Assembly: GCA_964491265.1 (NCBI GenBank)
Contig: CAZBFP010000005.1
Location: forward strand, 62,001-126,000
Source: JBBAGC01 sp964491265
GTDB taxonomy: Bacteria > Spirochaetota > UBA4802 > UBA5550
Direction of reading: 5' to 3'
Length of the DNA: 64,000 nt
Shown here one piece after another: positions 8,481-15,799 of the stretch (the first letter of the stretch is position 1; every line of letters begins with the position of its first letter). The position numbers and the translations under genes are program-made. Below the pieces are notes generated by a model. The model searched no databases. It was not told the origin of the DNA and saw only the letters and a program-made list of their open reading frames with translations.

Positions 8481-10052
8481 TTACAGATGGAGCCTGATCA
8501 GGAAACAGGCTCCATCACCTATCCTCAACTCCGCATAACCCCCGCTCTGCTCTGCAAGGGCAGTAACAAGGTAGAGCCCGAAGGTTTTCGGATCAGTTAT
8601 GCTGAAATCGGGCGGCAGTCCGATGCCGTTATCTTCAACACGGATTTCAATTGAATTTTCTTCTTCCCGGTTAATCTGTACTGTTATGATTCCGTCTCTC
8701 TTATCAGGGAAGGCATACTTGAATGAATTTGTAATAAGTTCATTGATTATAAGAGAAATGGGGAAGAGTGTGCGGGCGTGTATTTCAAAATTTTCAATTT
8801 TCTTGTGAAGGGTTATTGAGTTAGTACCGGAGAATGTACTGCGTATATCATCTATAAGGTCAGGGATATAGTCAGCAGTCATAATGTCTCCGTAGGCTGC
8901 GTTTTTATACAGCTTGTCATAGAGAAGCATCATGTTTGCTATCCGCCCCTGCGCATCAATGAGTGATGCTGCAGCTGATTCGTTATCAACGGTTTCAGCC
9001 TGAAGCATTAAAAGTCCCCCAATCATGGACATATTGTTTTTAATCCTGTGATGCACTTCTTTAAGGAGAAGATCCTTTTCCTGAATAGATTTTTCCAGTT
9101 CTCTGTTGGCGGAAACAATTTCTGAGGTTCTTTCTTCCAGTTTTTTCTCCAGGTCTGACATGAATGATGACAGTTCAATGGACATGGCATTGAAGGCGCC
9201 GGTCAGGTTCCTTATCTCCAGGCTCCCTTCAGGTTCAACTATTTCTGAAAGTTTTTCTCTGTTATTTAAAATATTGGTCGCCCTGCGTTGAAGTTTCTTT
9301 AGAGGAGAAAAAATAAGGCGCCTGTTAATTTCAACAGTACCTGCTGCATATATTAAAACAATAAAAACTATTATACCTGAGAGCATCATGGAGAGACGGT
9401 TGGCATCACCGTATGCTTCTTCCAGTGGTATCCTTATTGATATGGCTGATATTACTTCCCCATCTGTTCTGTTGAAACTTTTTTCAGAGCCGTAATGGTT
9501 TACCATCTCCTGAGGAGCATTTTCCGGGGTGCTGTGGCATCTTAAACAGCTCTTCTCCATTACCTCTCCTCTCCTTAAAATATCGAGATAAGTGGAGTCA
9601 TTGATTACCCTTACAGCGGTTCTGCTTTCAATTCCGCTGCTGTTTAATTCTGCAATAAATTCTTTTTCATATTCATCCGCTTCGTTTTCCGGGCTTCGCG
9701 CATTAATCGCGCACTCCTTGTAATAGTAGCCATTTTCATTTATACCGGAAAAATATTTTTTTATCTCTCGTACCGCATAAGTGGAGGACATCCACACAGG
9801 ATCGAAGTATTGATTTGAAGAAGTTTTATCAGAGATTTTAAAAACAGCGGGTTTAAGATTATGGGAAAAATATGTATGAATGGAAAGACTTAAATCAGTG
9901 ATTATGCGCGCTTTTGACTCAGCTTCAATGAGTGCCTGTTCTTTCATATAGCTATTTACAAGATATACAATAGTAATTCCGAATAGAATTATAAAAATGA
10001 ATGTAGTGAAAGTAAAAACAGTTTTGATTTTGTATGGTTTTGAGTTTTTCAT
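8481..10052 (-). CDS. Membrane histidine kinase with CxxCH haem-type sensor
   Basis: A 523-residue sensor kinase. It has a transmembrane helix at about 12-32, a periplasmic sensor to about 220 with SCLRCHSTPENAP (CxxCH near residue 170) as in Tll0287-like/DUF3365 domains, and a second helix at about 222-242. A HAMP-like linker and coiled coil follow, then a HisKA_2 phosphoacceptor block KEVHHRIKNNMSMIGGLL (His near 332) and a HATPase domain with NELITNSFKYAF and VEDNGIGLP. The CxxCH suggests covalent haem and redox or gas sensing. No response regulator is adjacent. A perfect 11-bp inverted repeat (8486-8516) overlaps the last codons. SD AAGGG precedes the ATG. Confidence 0.87.
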   Translation of the reverse strand: MKNSKPYKIKTVFTFTTFIFIILFGITIVYLVNSYMKEQALIEAESKARIITDLSLSIHTYFSHNLKPAVFKISDKTSSNQYFDPVWMSSTYAVREIKKYFSGINENGYYYKECAINARSPENEADEYEKEFIAELNSSGIESRTAVRVINDSTYLDILRRGEVMEKSCLRCHSTPENAPQEMVNHYGSEKSFNRTDGEVISAISIRIPLEEAYGDANRLSMMLSGIIVFIVLIYAAGTVEINRRLIFSPLKKLQRRATNILNNREKLSEIVEPEGSLEIRNLTGAFNAMSIELSSFMSDLEKKLEERTSEIVSANRELEKSIQEKDLLLKEVHHRIKNNMSMIGGLLMLQAETVDNESAAASLIDAQGRIANMMLLYDKLYKNAAYGDIMTADYIPDLIDDIRSTFSGTNSITLHKKIENFEIHARTLFPISLIINELITNSFKYAFPDKRDGIITVQINREEENSIEIRVEDNGIGLPPDFSITDPKTFGLYLVTALAEQSGGYAELRIGDGACFLIRLHL

Positions 10053-10321
10053 TTTTCCCTTTTAATTAGCTCTGATTTTAATGACGCGACATAATTTAAA
10101 TAAAACAGGGTTAATTCCGGGTTTATGTACATATTAGTACATCTGTTTTAAAATCAGTTGATGTTTCATCATGTTCTAGTGATTATCTGAATTATAATAT
10201 ACAGGATCGTCCGGAATATTTCCAGATTTTATTGAGAAGAAATTACAATCAGGGTATGTTTTAAATCTTTTGCCTGCATTGAAAGTATTGATACATTGTT
10301 GTATTGAGGCATAAGGTAAAA

Positions 10322-10495
10322 TTACGCCTCAATATCCAGTTTATTACCCAGATTGGGGTCTGCACCTTTTTCTACTGCTACAGTGCGTAAAAGTTTATCC
10401 TGAAGTCCTGTTGTCTGTGCTGTGATATTTTTTAACAGATCTCCCATAGCCAGTAAACTTTTTGTTATATCAAATCCGCCTGTTATTGCGTTCAT
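10322..10495 (-). CDS. YjfB-like putative motility protein (57 aa)
   Basis: A small protein beginning MNAITGGFDITKSLLAMGD. The start at 10495 is chosen because GGAGG lies 5 bp upstream; the longer in-frame ATG at 10507 overlaps that SD. The C-terminal NLGNKLDIEA resembles the NLGQNID ending of the YjfB_motility family (PF14070 type), and the predicted short helices fit. A sigma-28-like promoter lies upstream, which supports a link to motility. The family match is from memory of a short motif, so it is moderate. Confidence 0.6.
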   Translation of the reverse strand: MNAITGGFDITKSLLAMGDLLKNITAQTTGLQDKLLRTVAVEKGADPNLGNKLDIEA

Positions 10496-10516
10496 AGTAT
10501 CCTCCAATGAGATTTA

Positions 10517-10556
10517 TTCCTAACTCTATTATCGGCACAATAGAGCTGAAGCATTA
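10517..10556 (-). promoter_or_regulatory. Sigma-28 (FliA)-like promoter for the YjfB-like gene
   Basis: On the reverse strand GCCGATAA (10529-10536) is an exact FliA -10 box. About 20 bp further upstream is TAATGCTT, a partial match to the TAAAGTTT -35 box, with a 12-bp instead of 11-bp gap. It lies about 35 bp before the start codon, a normal distance for a promoter. Confidence 0.55.
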
Positions 10557-10560
10557 GTAA

Positions 10561-10612
10561 AAAAAATGTTTTGATTAATAATTGTTCTAATTATTGATCA
10601 AAACATTTTTTT
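10561..10612. repeat. Long AT-rich palindrome between divergent genes
   Basis: Two arms of about 23 bp, AAAAAATGTTTTGATTAATA and its complement with one G-T change, flank a 4-6 nt loop. It lies in the 346-bp gene-free stretch 10496-10841, upstream of both flanking genes. It would fold as a terminator-like hairpin with U-tracts on both strands. Because neither neighbour ends here, it may instead end an unseen small RNA or serve as a binding site. Confidence 0.6.
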
Positions 10613-10769
10613 AAATATGCTGAAGTGTAAATACCTTTTGAAATATAATTTTTATGTAACAATAAATGATCAATAAAAACTTATTGAATAAAAAATTGCT
10701 GAATATAAGTATTCATATAATTTCACATAAATAATTATTTACAGAAAACACTGGTAAAAAAACTTTCCC

Positions 10770-10796
10770 GAAAGGGGGGATATTGTATATCCTTTC
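10770..10796 (+). promoter_or_regulatory. Inverted repeat in leader of the Gld-type ABC operon
   Basis: GAAAGG...CCTTTC encloses a perfect GGATAT-TGT-ATATCC hairpin, 46 bp before the ATPase start. Such a nested inverted repeat could be an operator or an mRNA leader hairpin. No known riboswitch is recognised. Confidence 0.35.
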
Positions 10797-10841
10797 AGTC
10801 TGTGGAAATTACGTAACTATGGTGACTGGTGAAAATTAAAG

Positions 10842-11798
10842 ATGGGGGTTGTCCCGGGTATGATAGAAGTTTCAGGATTAACAAAATCTTACGGCTCATT
10901 TAAAGCTGTAGATAATCTTTCCTTTGTTGTGAAAGAGGGGGAGATTACAGGTTTTCTCGGCCCCAACGGAGCGGGTAAAACCACCACCCTCCGCATGCTC
11001 AGCTGCTATATAGAACCTGATTCAGGTTCAGTTACAGTTGGAGGATTCAATTCGAAGGATTCTGCTAAAGAGATAAAAAAAATAATCGGTTACCTCCCTG
11101 AATCTGCCCCTCTATATGGGGATATGATTGTTTACGATTACCTCAGTTTTGTGGCCCGGGTAAGAGGGCTGGAGGGGGATGAGTCTATCCGCAACGCAGC
11201 AGAAATCTGCAGAATCAGGGATGTGATGCATAAAAATATTATGGAGCTTTCCAAGGGATACAGGCAGAGGGTAGGGCTTGCCCATGCAATAATACATGAT
11301 CCACAGGTGCTAATACTCGATGAACCAACCTCCGGGCTCGATCCTGTTGAGATAGTTGAGATACGCAACCTGATTAAGGAGCTGGGGAAAAGTAAAACTG
11401 TAATACTTTCAACTCATATACTCCATGAAGTTGAGGCTGCATGCGACCGTATAATTATTATCGATAAAGGAAGAATAGCTGCAGATGATACCACAGCGAA
11501 TCTGCAGAGTGCAGTCAGGGGTAAGAGGAATATATGTTTAAAAATCAGGGGAGCCTTATTCGATGAGGCATATTCTATACTGAAAGCAGCAGAGGGGGTT
11601 GAAAGAGTAGATCCTCTTGATGACAGCAATTTTACTTCATTGATGGTAACAGCATCAGGTTCCGATGATGTAAGGCCTGTTATATTTGAAGCTGCGGTTA
11701 AAAACGGCTGGGTAATATACGAAATGAGGCAGGAGTTTGAGAGCCTGGAAAATATCTTCAGAGAGCTCACATCGGGAGGGAACAATGGGGAGATTTAA
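10842..11798 (+). CDS. ABC transporter ATPase, GldA-like
   Basis: A 318-residue ABC ATPase with Walker A GPNGAGKTT (residues about 42-50), signature LSKGYRQRVG (about 137-146), Walker B VLILDEP and switch histidine STHILHE. The C-terminal extension of about 90 residues matches the ABC-2 drug/gliding exporter group. SD GGTGA lies 9 bp before the ATG at 10842; a second in-frame ATG at 10860 begins MIEVSGLTKSYG, where homology starts. It overlaps the permease gene. With the next three genes it forms a Gld-type transport operon, a set found in non-gliding bacteria too, whose substrate is unknown. Confidence 0.9.
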   Translation: MGVVPGMIEVSGLTKSYGSFKAVDNLSFVVKEGEITGFLGPNGAGKTTTLRMLSCYIEPDSGSVTVGGFNSKDSAKEIKKIIGYLPESAPLYGDMIVYDYLSFVARVRGLEGDESIRNAAEICRIRDVMHKNIMELSKGYRQRVGLAHAIIHDPQVLILDEPTSGLDPVEIVEIRNLIKELGKSKTVILSTHILHEVEAACDRIIIIDKGRIAADDTTANLQSAVRGKRNICLKIRGALFDEAYSILKAAEGVERVDPLDDSNFTSLMVTASGSDDVRPVIFEAAVKNGWVIYEMRQEFESLENIFRELTSGGNNGEI

Positions 11799-12495
11799 CG
11801 GAATAATTACGGTTGCAGGGAAAGAGCTCCGGAGCTACTTCAGCAGCCCCATTGCATATATTGTAATAACAGTTTTTCTTATTTTTACCGGATTTTTCTT
11901 TTTCAAGGATTTTTTCTATTTTAATCAGGCAGAGATGAGGGGGCTTTTCCAGCTCCTCCCTCTTATGTTCTGCTTTGTATTACCTGCAGTAACAATGAGA
12001 CTCTTTGCAGAGGAGAGGCATTCAGGTTCACTGGAAATTCTGCTCACTCTCCCTCTCGGGATGTGGGAAATAGTGCTGGGAAAATTTGCTGCAGCTTTGA
12101 TTTTTACCCAGATAATGCTCTCTCCAACACTTTTTTATTTTGTAACAGTAGTGCTTGTGGGGTCTCCCGATCCCGGTCCGGTTGCAGGGGGATATATTGG
12201 GGCGCTTTTTCTTGCTGCTGCTTTAATCTCTATTGGTCTCCTTTTTTCATCTGTCACCAGAAACCAGATAGTGGCATTTATTCTTGCATGGGGCGCTGCT
12301 TTTTCCCTGTGGCTTATTGATAAGATTACAATATTCCTCCCCTCATCTCTGGGGTTTCTCTCATATCTGGGCACAGATTTTCATTTTCAGAATATCTCCA
12401 GGGGTGTAATCGATTCAAGGGATATAATCTATTTTATTTCAGTATCAGCCCTGGCAATGATGTTTACTGTTAAAATACTGGAGAGGCGGAGATAG
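11785..12495 (+). CDS. ABC-2 type permease, GldF-like
   Basis: A 236-residue membrane protein starting MGRFNGIITVAGKELRSYFS. The ATG at 11785 is preferred to an upstream in-frame codon at 11737 because GGAGG lies just before it. Six hydrophobic segments are visible, and the loop RLFAEERHSGSLEILLTLPL is the family signature of ABC-2 permeases. It overlaps the end of the ATPase gene by 14 bp and is followed after 4 bp by the GldG-like gene, so the operon is tightly coupled. Confidence 0.88.
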   Translation: MGRFNGIITVAGKELRSYFSSPIAYIVITVFLIFTGFFFFKDFFYFNQAEMRGLFQLLPLMFCFVLPAVTMRLFAEERHSGSLEILLTLPLGMWEIVLGKFAAALIFTQIMLSPTLFYFVTVVLVGSPDPGPVAGGYIGALFLAAALISIGLLFSSVTRNQIVAFILAWGAAFSLWLIDKITIFLPSSLGFLSYLGTDFHFQNISRGVIDSRDIIYFISVSALAMMFTVKILERRR

Positions 12496-12499
12496 TTCC

Positions 12500-14638
12500 A
12501 TGACAATAAAGGAAATTACTGAATTTTTTAAAACGAAAATATCCTCTATAGTAAAAACTGAAGAAAGAAATACTCAGTTTCTTCTTAATATAATTATAAT
12601 TATTATGATAAATATTGCCGTGGCCTCTTTCCCTTTTCGCCTTGATCTGACTGAGTCAGGCACATATTCACTTTCGCCAAAGAGCAGAGAGCTTGTTTCA
12701 AACCTCCAGGAAAAGCTTAAGGTGAAAGTATTCTTTTCTGAGGAACTTCCTGCGGAGCATGATGCAGTGTCAAGATACCTGAAGGATCTGCTTATGGAAT
12801 ACAGCTTTCACGGGAACAGAAATTTTTCTTATGAAATTATCCCTCAGAAAGATCTTGAAAAGGAAGCTGCAGATTACGGTATAAGGCCTGTGCAGAGCCG
12901 TGAGTTTGTCAGTGACCAGGTAAAGGTGCGGAGTGTATACATGGGCCTGGTGATTCAGCATGCGGATCTTGTTGAAAAGATAGAGGCCCTTACAACACCT
13001 GTGGGACTTGAGTATGAAATATCATCAAGAATTGAAAAGATGACTTCAAAGATCGACAGGCTTCTTAAGCTGGAGGAACCTGTCAACCTGACCCTTTACC
13101 TTGACCCCAGGCTTGAAAAACTCCCTATAGACGGAATAGACAAGCTCAGCGATTATGTAAGGGAGGCGGCTGACAGGAGCAACAGAATCAATTATGGTAA
13201 AATTAAATTTAATATTATAGATCCCCGAATACTTGCTAAAGAGCATGATCCTGCGGCACTATATGGAGTCCCCCGGCTCAGGTGGGGTGCCACCCGCACG
13301 CCTTCAGGTGAAACAGTAAAAGCCGGCGAGACACCTTTCGGCCTTGTATTGTCAGGGAATAACAGATTCCGCAGAATAGAGATTAATGTTGTACCCACAC
13401 TGTTTGGAACAAATGCCATATCAGGTATAGATTCTCTTGAGGAGAAAATAAATAGTGCAGTAGGTGATATTCTCAGTGTAAACAGGGATGTGGCATATAT
13501 AGTGGGGCATGGAATACCTGAGATTCGCGAAGAGAGGGATCCGGATGGTGCAGCTCTCTTTAACTCTATTCTATCCGGGATGTATAATCTGGTAGAGGTG
13601 GACCTGCAGCTTGATGATGTTCCTGAGAATATTGATGTGATGGTAATAAACGGCCCTGTTACTGAATTCACTGAAGAGGAGAAATATAAGATTGACCAGT
13701 TCCTTATGCAGGGTAAATCTCTTCTTTATTTTGCAAATTCATTCATGGAAATAAATCCTAATCAGCAGCAGGCTTTTATGGGGAATCAGCCTATGGTGAT
13801 ACCTGTTTCTTCAGGTCTTGAAGAGATGCTTGAACACTATGGGGTAAAGATCAATAAAGATATTGTATTGGACCTGAACTGCGCCAGGGTCAACATGGGG
13901 AGCATGATAAAAGATTATCCTCTTATGCCTATGATAGGGCGGGAGGGGCTCAGCAGAAAAAGTATAATTACAAAATATATTAATAGTGCTCTTTTTATTA
14001 AGGCATCATCCCTTGAGTCAGCAGTAAGTGCTGATAATAAGGATGTAGTTTTTTACGATCTTATCTCCACTTCCCCTCAAAGCTGGACAATGGAAGGTCG
14101 TGTAAATTTTAATCCCATGACTATGGCCCCCCCTTCAGATGAAATGCTTGATAGCCGGATAATTGCAGCAGGTGCTGCCGGATCTTTTCAGAGCTATTTC
14201 AAAGAAAAGGGAGCACCGGCCGTTCTTAACAGTAAAGCCGGTAACCGGATCAGAACATCGGCGGTGCTTGATAAAACAGTGACCTCCGGCAGAACGGAAA
14301 TCATTGTGGTCGGATCATCAGAGATTGTCACTTCCGGTTTTATTGATCATGCCCGCGGGGCATTGGCAGGGAGCGGAAGCGGCGCCTTTTCAAATGACAT
14401 TCTTTTTCATTCCTTTGTGGATTATCTTTCAGGTAATGATTATGTGCCGGAGATGAAAGGGAAAAGTATCAGCTATAATCCCCTTGATAGAACAGAGGAG
14501 CGTACCAGATTTCTGCTGAAGGTGATAAATATGGGTATGGTCCCCTTCTTTGTGATTTTAACCGGACTTGTGGTTTGGAGAAGACGTGTGGCTGGAAAAA
14601 AAATAATCGAGATTAATTTCTCCGGAGGTCATAAATAA
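12500..14638 (+). CDS. GldG-like ABC-system auxiliary protein
   Basis: A 712-residue protein with an N-terminal transmembrane helix (about 28-50) followed by the block DLTESGTYSLSPKSRELVSNL that opens GldG/IFT52-like extracytoplasmic domains (PF09822 type). The large middle region has alpha/beta character (VAYIVGHGIPEIREE, KSLLYFANSF) and a final transmembrane helix (about 680-700) is followed by a short basic tail, WRRRVAGKK. It acts at the membrane with the upstream ATPase and permease. Its stop codon overlaps the start of the DUF4340 gene by one base. Confidence 0.85.
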   Translation: MTIKEITEFFKTKISSIVKTEERNTQFLLNIIIIIMINIAVASFPFRLDLTESGTYSLSPKSRELVSNLQEKLKVKVFFSEELPAEHDAVSRYLKDLLMEYSFHGNRNFSYEIIPQKDLEKEAADYGIRPVQSREFVSDQVKVRSVYMGLVIQHADLVEKIEALTTPVGLEYEISSRIEKMTSKIDRLLKLEEPVNLTLYLDPRLEKLPIDGIDKLSDYVREAADRSNRINYGKIKFNIIDPRILAKEHDPAALYGVPRLRWGATRTPSGETVKAGETPFGLVLSGNNRFRRIEINVVPTLFGTNAISGIDSLEEKINSAVGDILSVNRDVAYIVGHGIPEIREERDPDGAALFNSILSGMYNLVEVDLQLDDVPENIDVMVINGPVTEFTEEEKYKIDQFLMQGKSLLYFANSFMEINPNQQQAFMGNQPMVIPVSSGLEEMLEHYGVKINKDIVLDLNCARVNMGSMIKDYPLMPMIGREGLSRKSIITKYINSALFIKASSLESAVSADNKDVVFYDLISTSPQSWTMEGRVNFNPMTMAPPSDEMLDSRIIAAGAAGSFQSYFKEKGAPAVLNSKAGNRIRTSAVLDKTVTSGRTEIIVVGSSEIVTSGFIDHARGALAGSGSGAFSNDILFHSFVDYLSGNDYVPEMKGKSISYNPLDRTEERTRFLLKVINMGMVPFFVILTGLVVWRRRVAGKKIIEINFSGGHK

Positions 14639-15576
14639 TGAATAAAAAAAAGGCGGTCAGCCTTGGTATAATAGCCTTTCTGGGACTGGCAATAATTCTC
14701 CCCCGCTTATCTTTTAAGAGCCATATCCCTGAGCTTAAGGGCTGGGACGTGCCGGCTGATGAAATAAAAGTTTCAGCTCCCGATTACACCGTGAGAATTT
14801 ATAAAGAGGGGAGCGGCTGGGTTATTAATGATGAAGCCTATGCTGCTGATAATGATTTTATTGACTCCATTGAAGGTAAAATTAAGGATTTAAAATTACT
14901 TGATCTTATCTCGGAAAAGGGGTATACTGACAGGTATGATCTTACTGATGAGAAGAGGGTACATGTGCGGGTCAGTTCAGGCGGTACCCTGCTCCGCGAT
15001 CTTTATATAGGAAAAGGTGGGGCGACCCTGAATCATGTTTTTGTAATGGTTGATGATGAACCCGGAATATATCTTGCTTCAGGGATTATGGCAGAGGATT
15101 TTACCCGGAGCATTGATGAGCTGAGAGATAAAACCATTGTAAATATCAACAGGGACTCTATTGAATCGATTTCAGTGAGATACAAAGGACGAACCTATTC
15201 ATTTTACCAGAAACTGACAAGTGATAAGGCCCCTAATGATTCAGAAGTGGCAATAGATAATGCGAGAAAATGGTACTTAACCGGCTTTGGTAACCGCCTT
15301 GTGGCTCCGGAAAGGATAAACTCCATGCTTGCATCGTTCAGCCCGCTCAGAGCTGACACATATCCTGAAGGTATAAATGAAAGGTCTCTGGGGAGGGTGC
15401 TTGGTATTGTCAGGCTCAGGGTACAGGGTGATGATATTGTTCTTAATATATTCGGTAAAACCGGGGAGGGGAAATACTATGCAACTTCATCAGAATCCCC
15501 TTATATTTTTACTATAAGTGAATGGCTTACTGAAAGATTTTTTATTGAAAGAATCAGCGATATTTTTGTAGAATGA
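14638..15576 (+). CDS. DUF4340 protein
   Basis: A 312-residue protein with one N-terminal transmembrane helix (about 6-24) and an extracytoplasmic region of two similar alpha/beta halves: YTVRIYKEGSGWVINDE with YDLTDEKRVHVRV early, and a later WYLTGFGNRL with ADTYPEGINERSLGR. The order GldA-GldF-GldG-DUF4340 is a standard set and supports the call. The molecular role is unknown; it probably docks to the GldFG complex outside the cytoplasm. Confidence 0.85.
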   Translation: MNKKKAVSLGIIAFLGLAIILPRLSFKSHIPELKGWDVPADEIKVSAPDYTVRIYKEGSGWVINDEAYAADNDFIDSIEGKIKDLKLLDLISEKGYTDRYDLTDEKRVHVRVSSGGTLLRDLYIGKGGATLNHVFVMVDDEPGIYLASGIMAEDFTRSIDELRDKTIVNINRDSIESISVRYKGRTYSFYQKLTSDKAPNDSEVAIDNARKWYLTGFGNRLVAPERINSMLASFSPLRADTYPEGINERSLGRVLGIVRLRVQGDDIVLNIFGKTGEGKYYATSSESPYIFTISEWLTERFFIERISDIFVE

Positions 15577-15586
15577 CAAAAAAAAT

Positions 15587-15708
15587 CGGTAATTGCTGCT
15601 GAAAATATTTTTCAGCGTAATAATACTGTTTTTCAATATCCCCGCCGCCTTCGGCGGCGGGGATATTAAAATAATTTATTTCAACTAAAAGTTTAGGAAT
15701 TAATACTG
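15587..15708. repeat. Dispersed palindromic element A, copy A2
   Basis: A 122-bp copy between the DUF4340 gene and lon. The central hairpin is perfect (AATATCCCCGCCGCC, loop TTC, GGCGGCGGGGATATT). The left end CGGTAATTGCT is decayed, and the right end AGTTTAGGAATTAATACTG points to lon. It could also act as a terminator for the ABC operon on either strand. Confidence 0.88.
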
Positions 15709-15720
15709 GAAAATTGTATC

Positions 15721-15750
15721 TTACAATTGTATATAGATTTTGTCTAATAT
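15721..15750 (+). promoter_or_regulatory. Possible lon promoter
   Basis: TTACAA (15721-15726) and TAATAT (15745-15750) are separated by 18 bp, 50 bp before the lon ATG. The match is modest. No CIRCE or other heat-shock operator is seen. Confidence 0.3.
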
Positions 15751-15799
15751 TGCGGAAATTTTTTAAGTAAAATTAATTTCTCTATTGAGAGGATATGAT

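Noticed and set aside
8486..8516. Inverted repeat at the end of the histidine kinase as terminator
   Set aside because: The perfect 11-bp repeat lies in coding sequence and lacks a U-run on either strand, so termination is not supported.
13192..13671. 159-codon reverse ORF inside the GldG-like gene
   Set aside because: It lies entirely within a coding gene of firm family assignment, is Ser/Pro-rich as antisense shadows often are, and has no SD.
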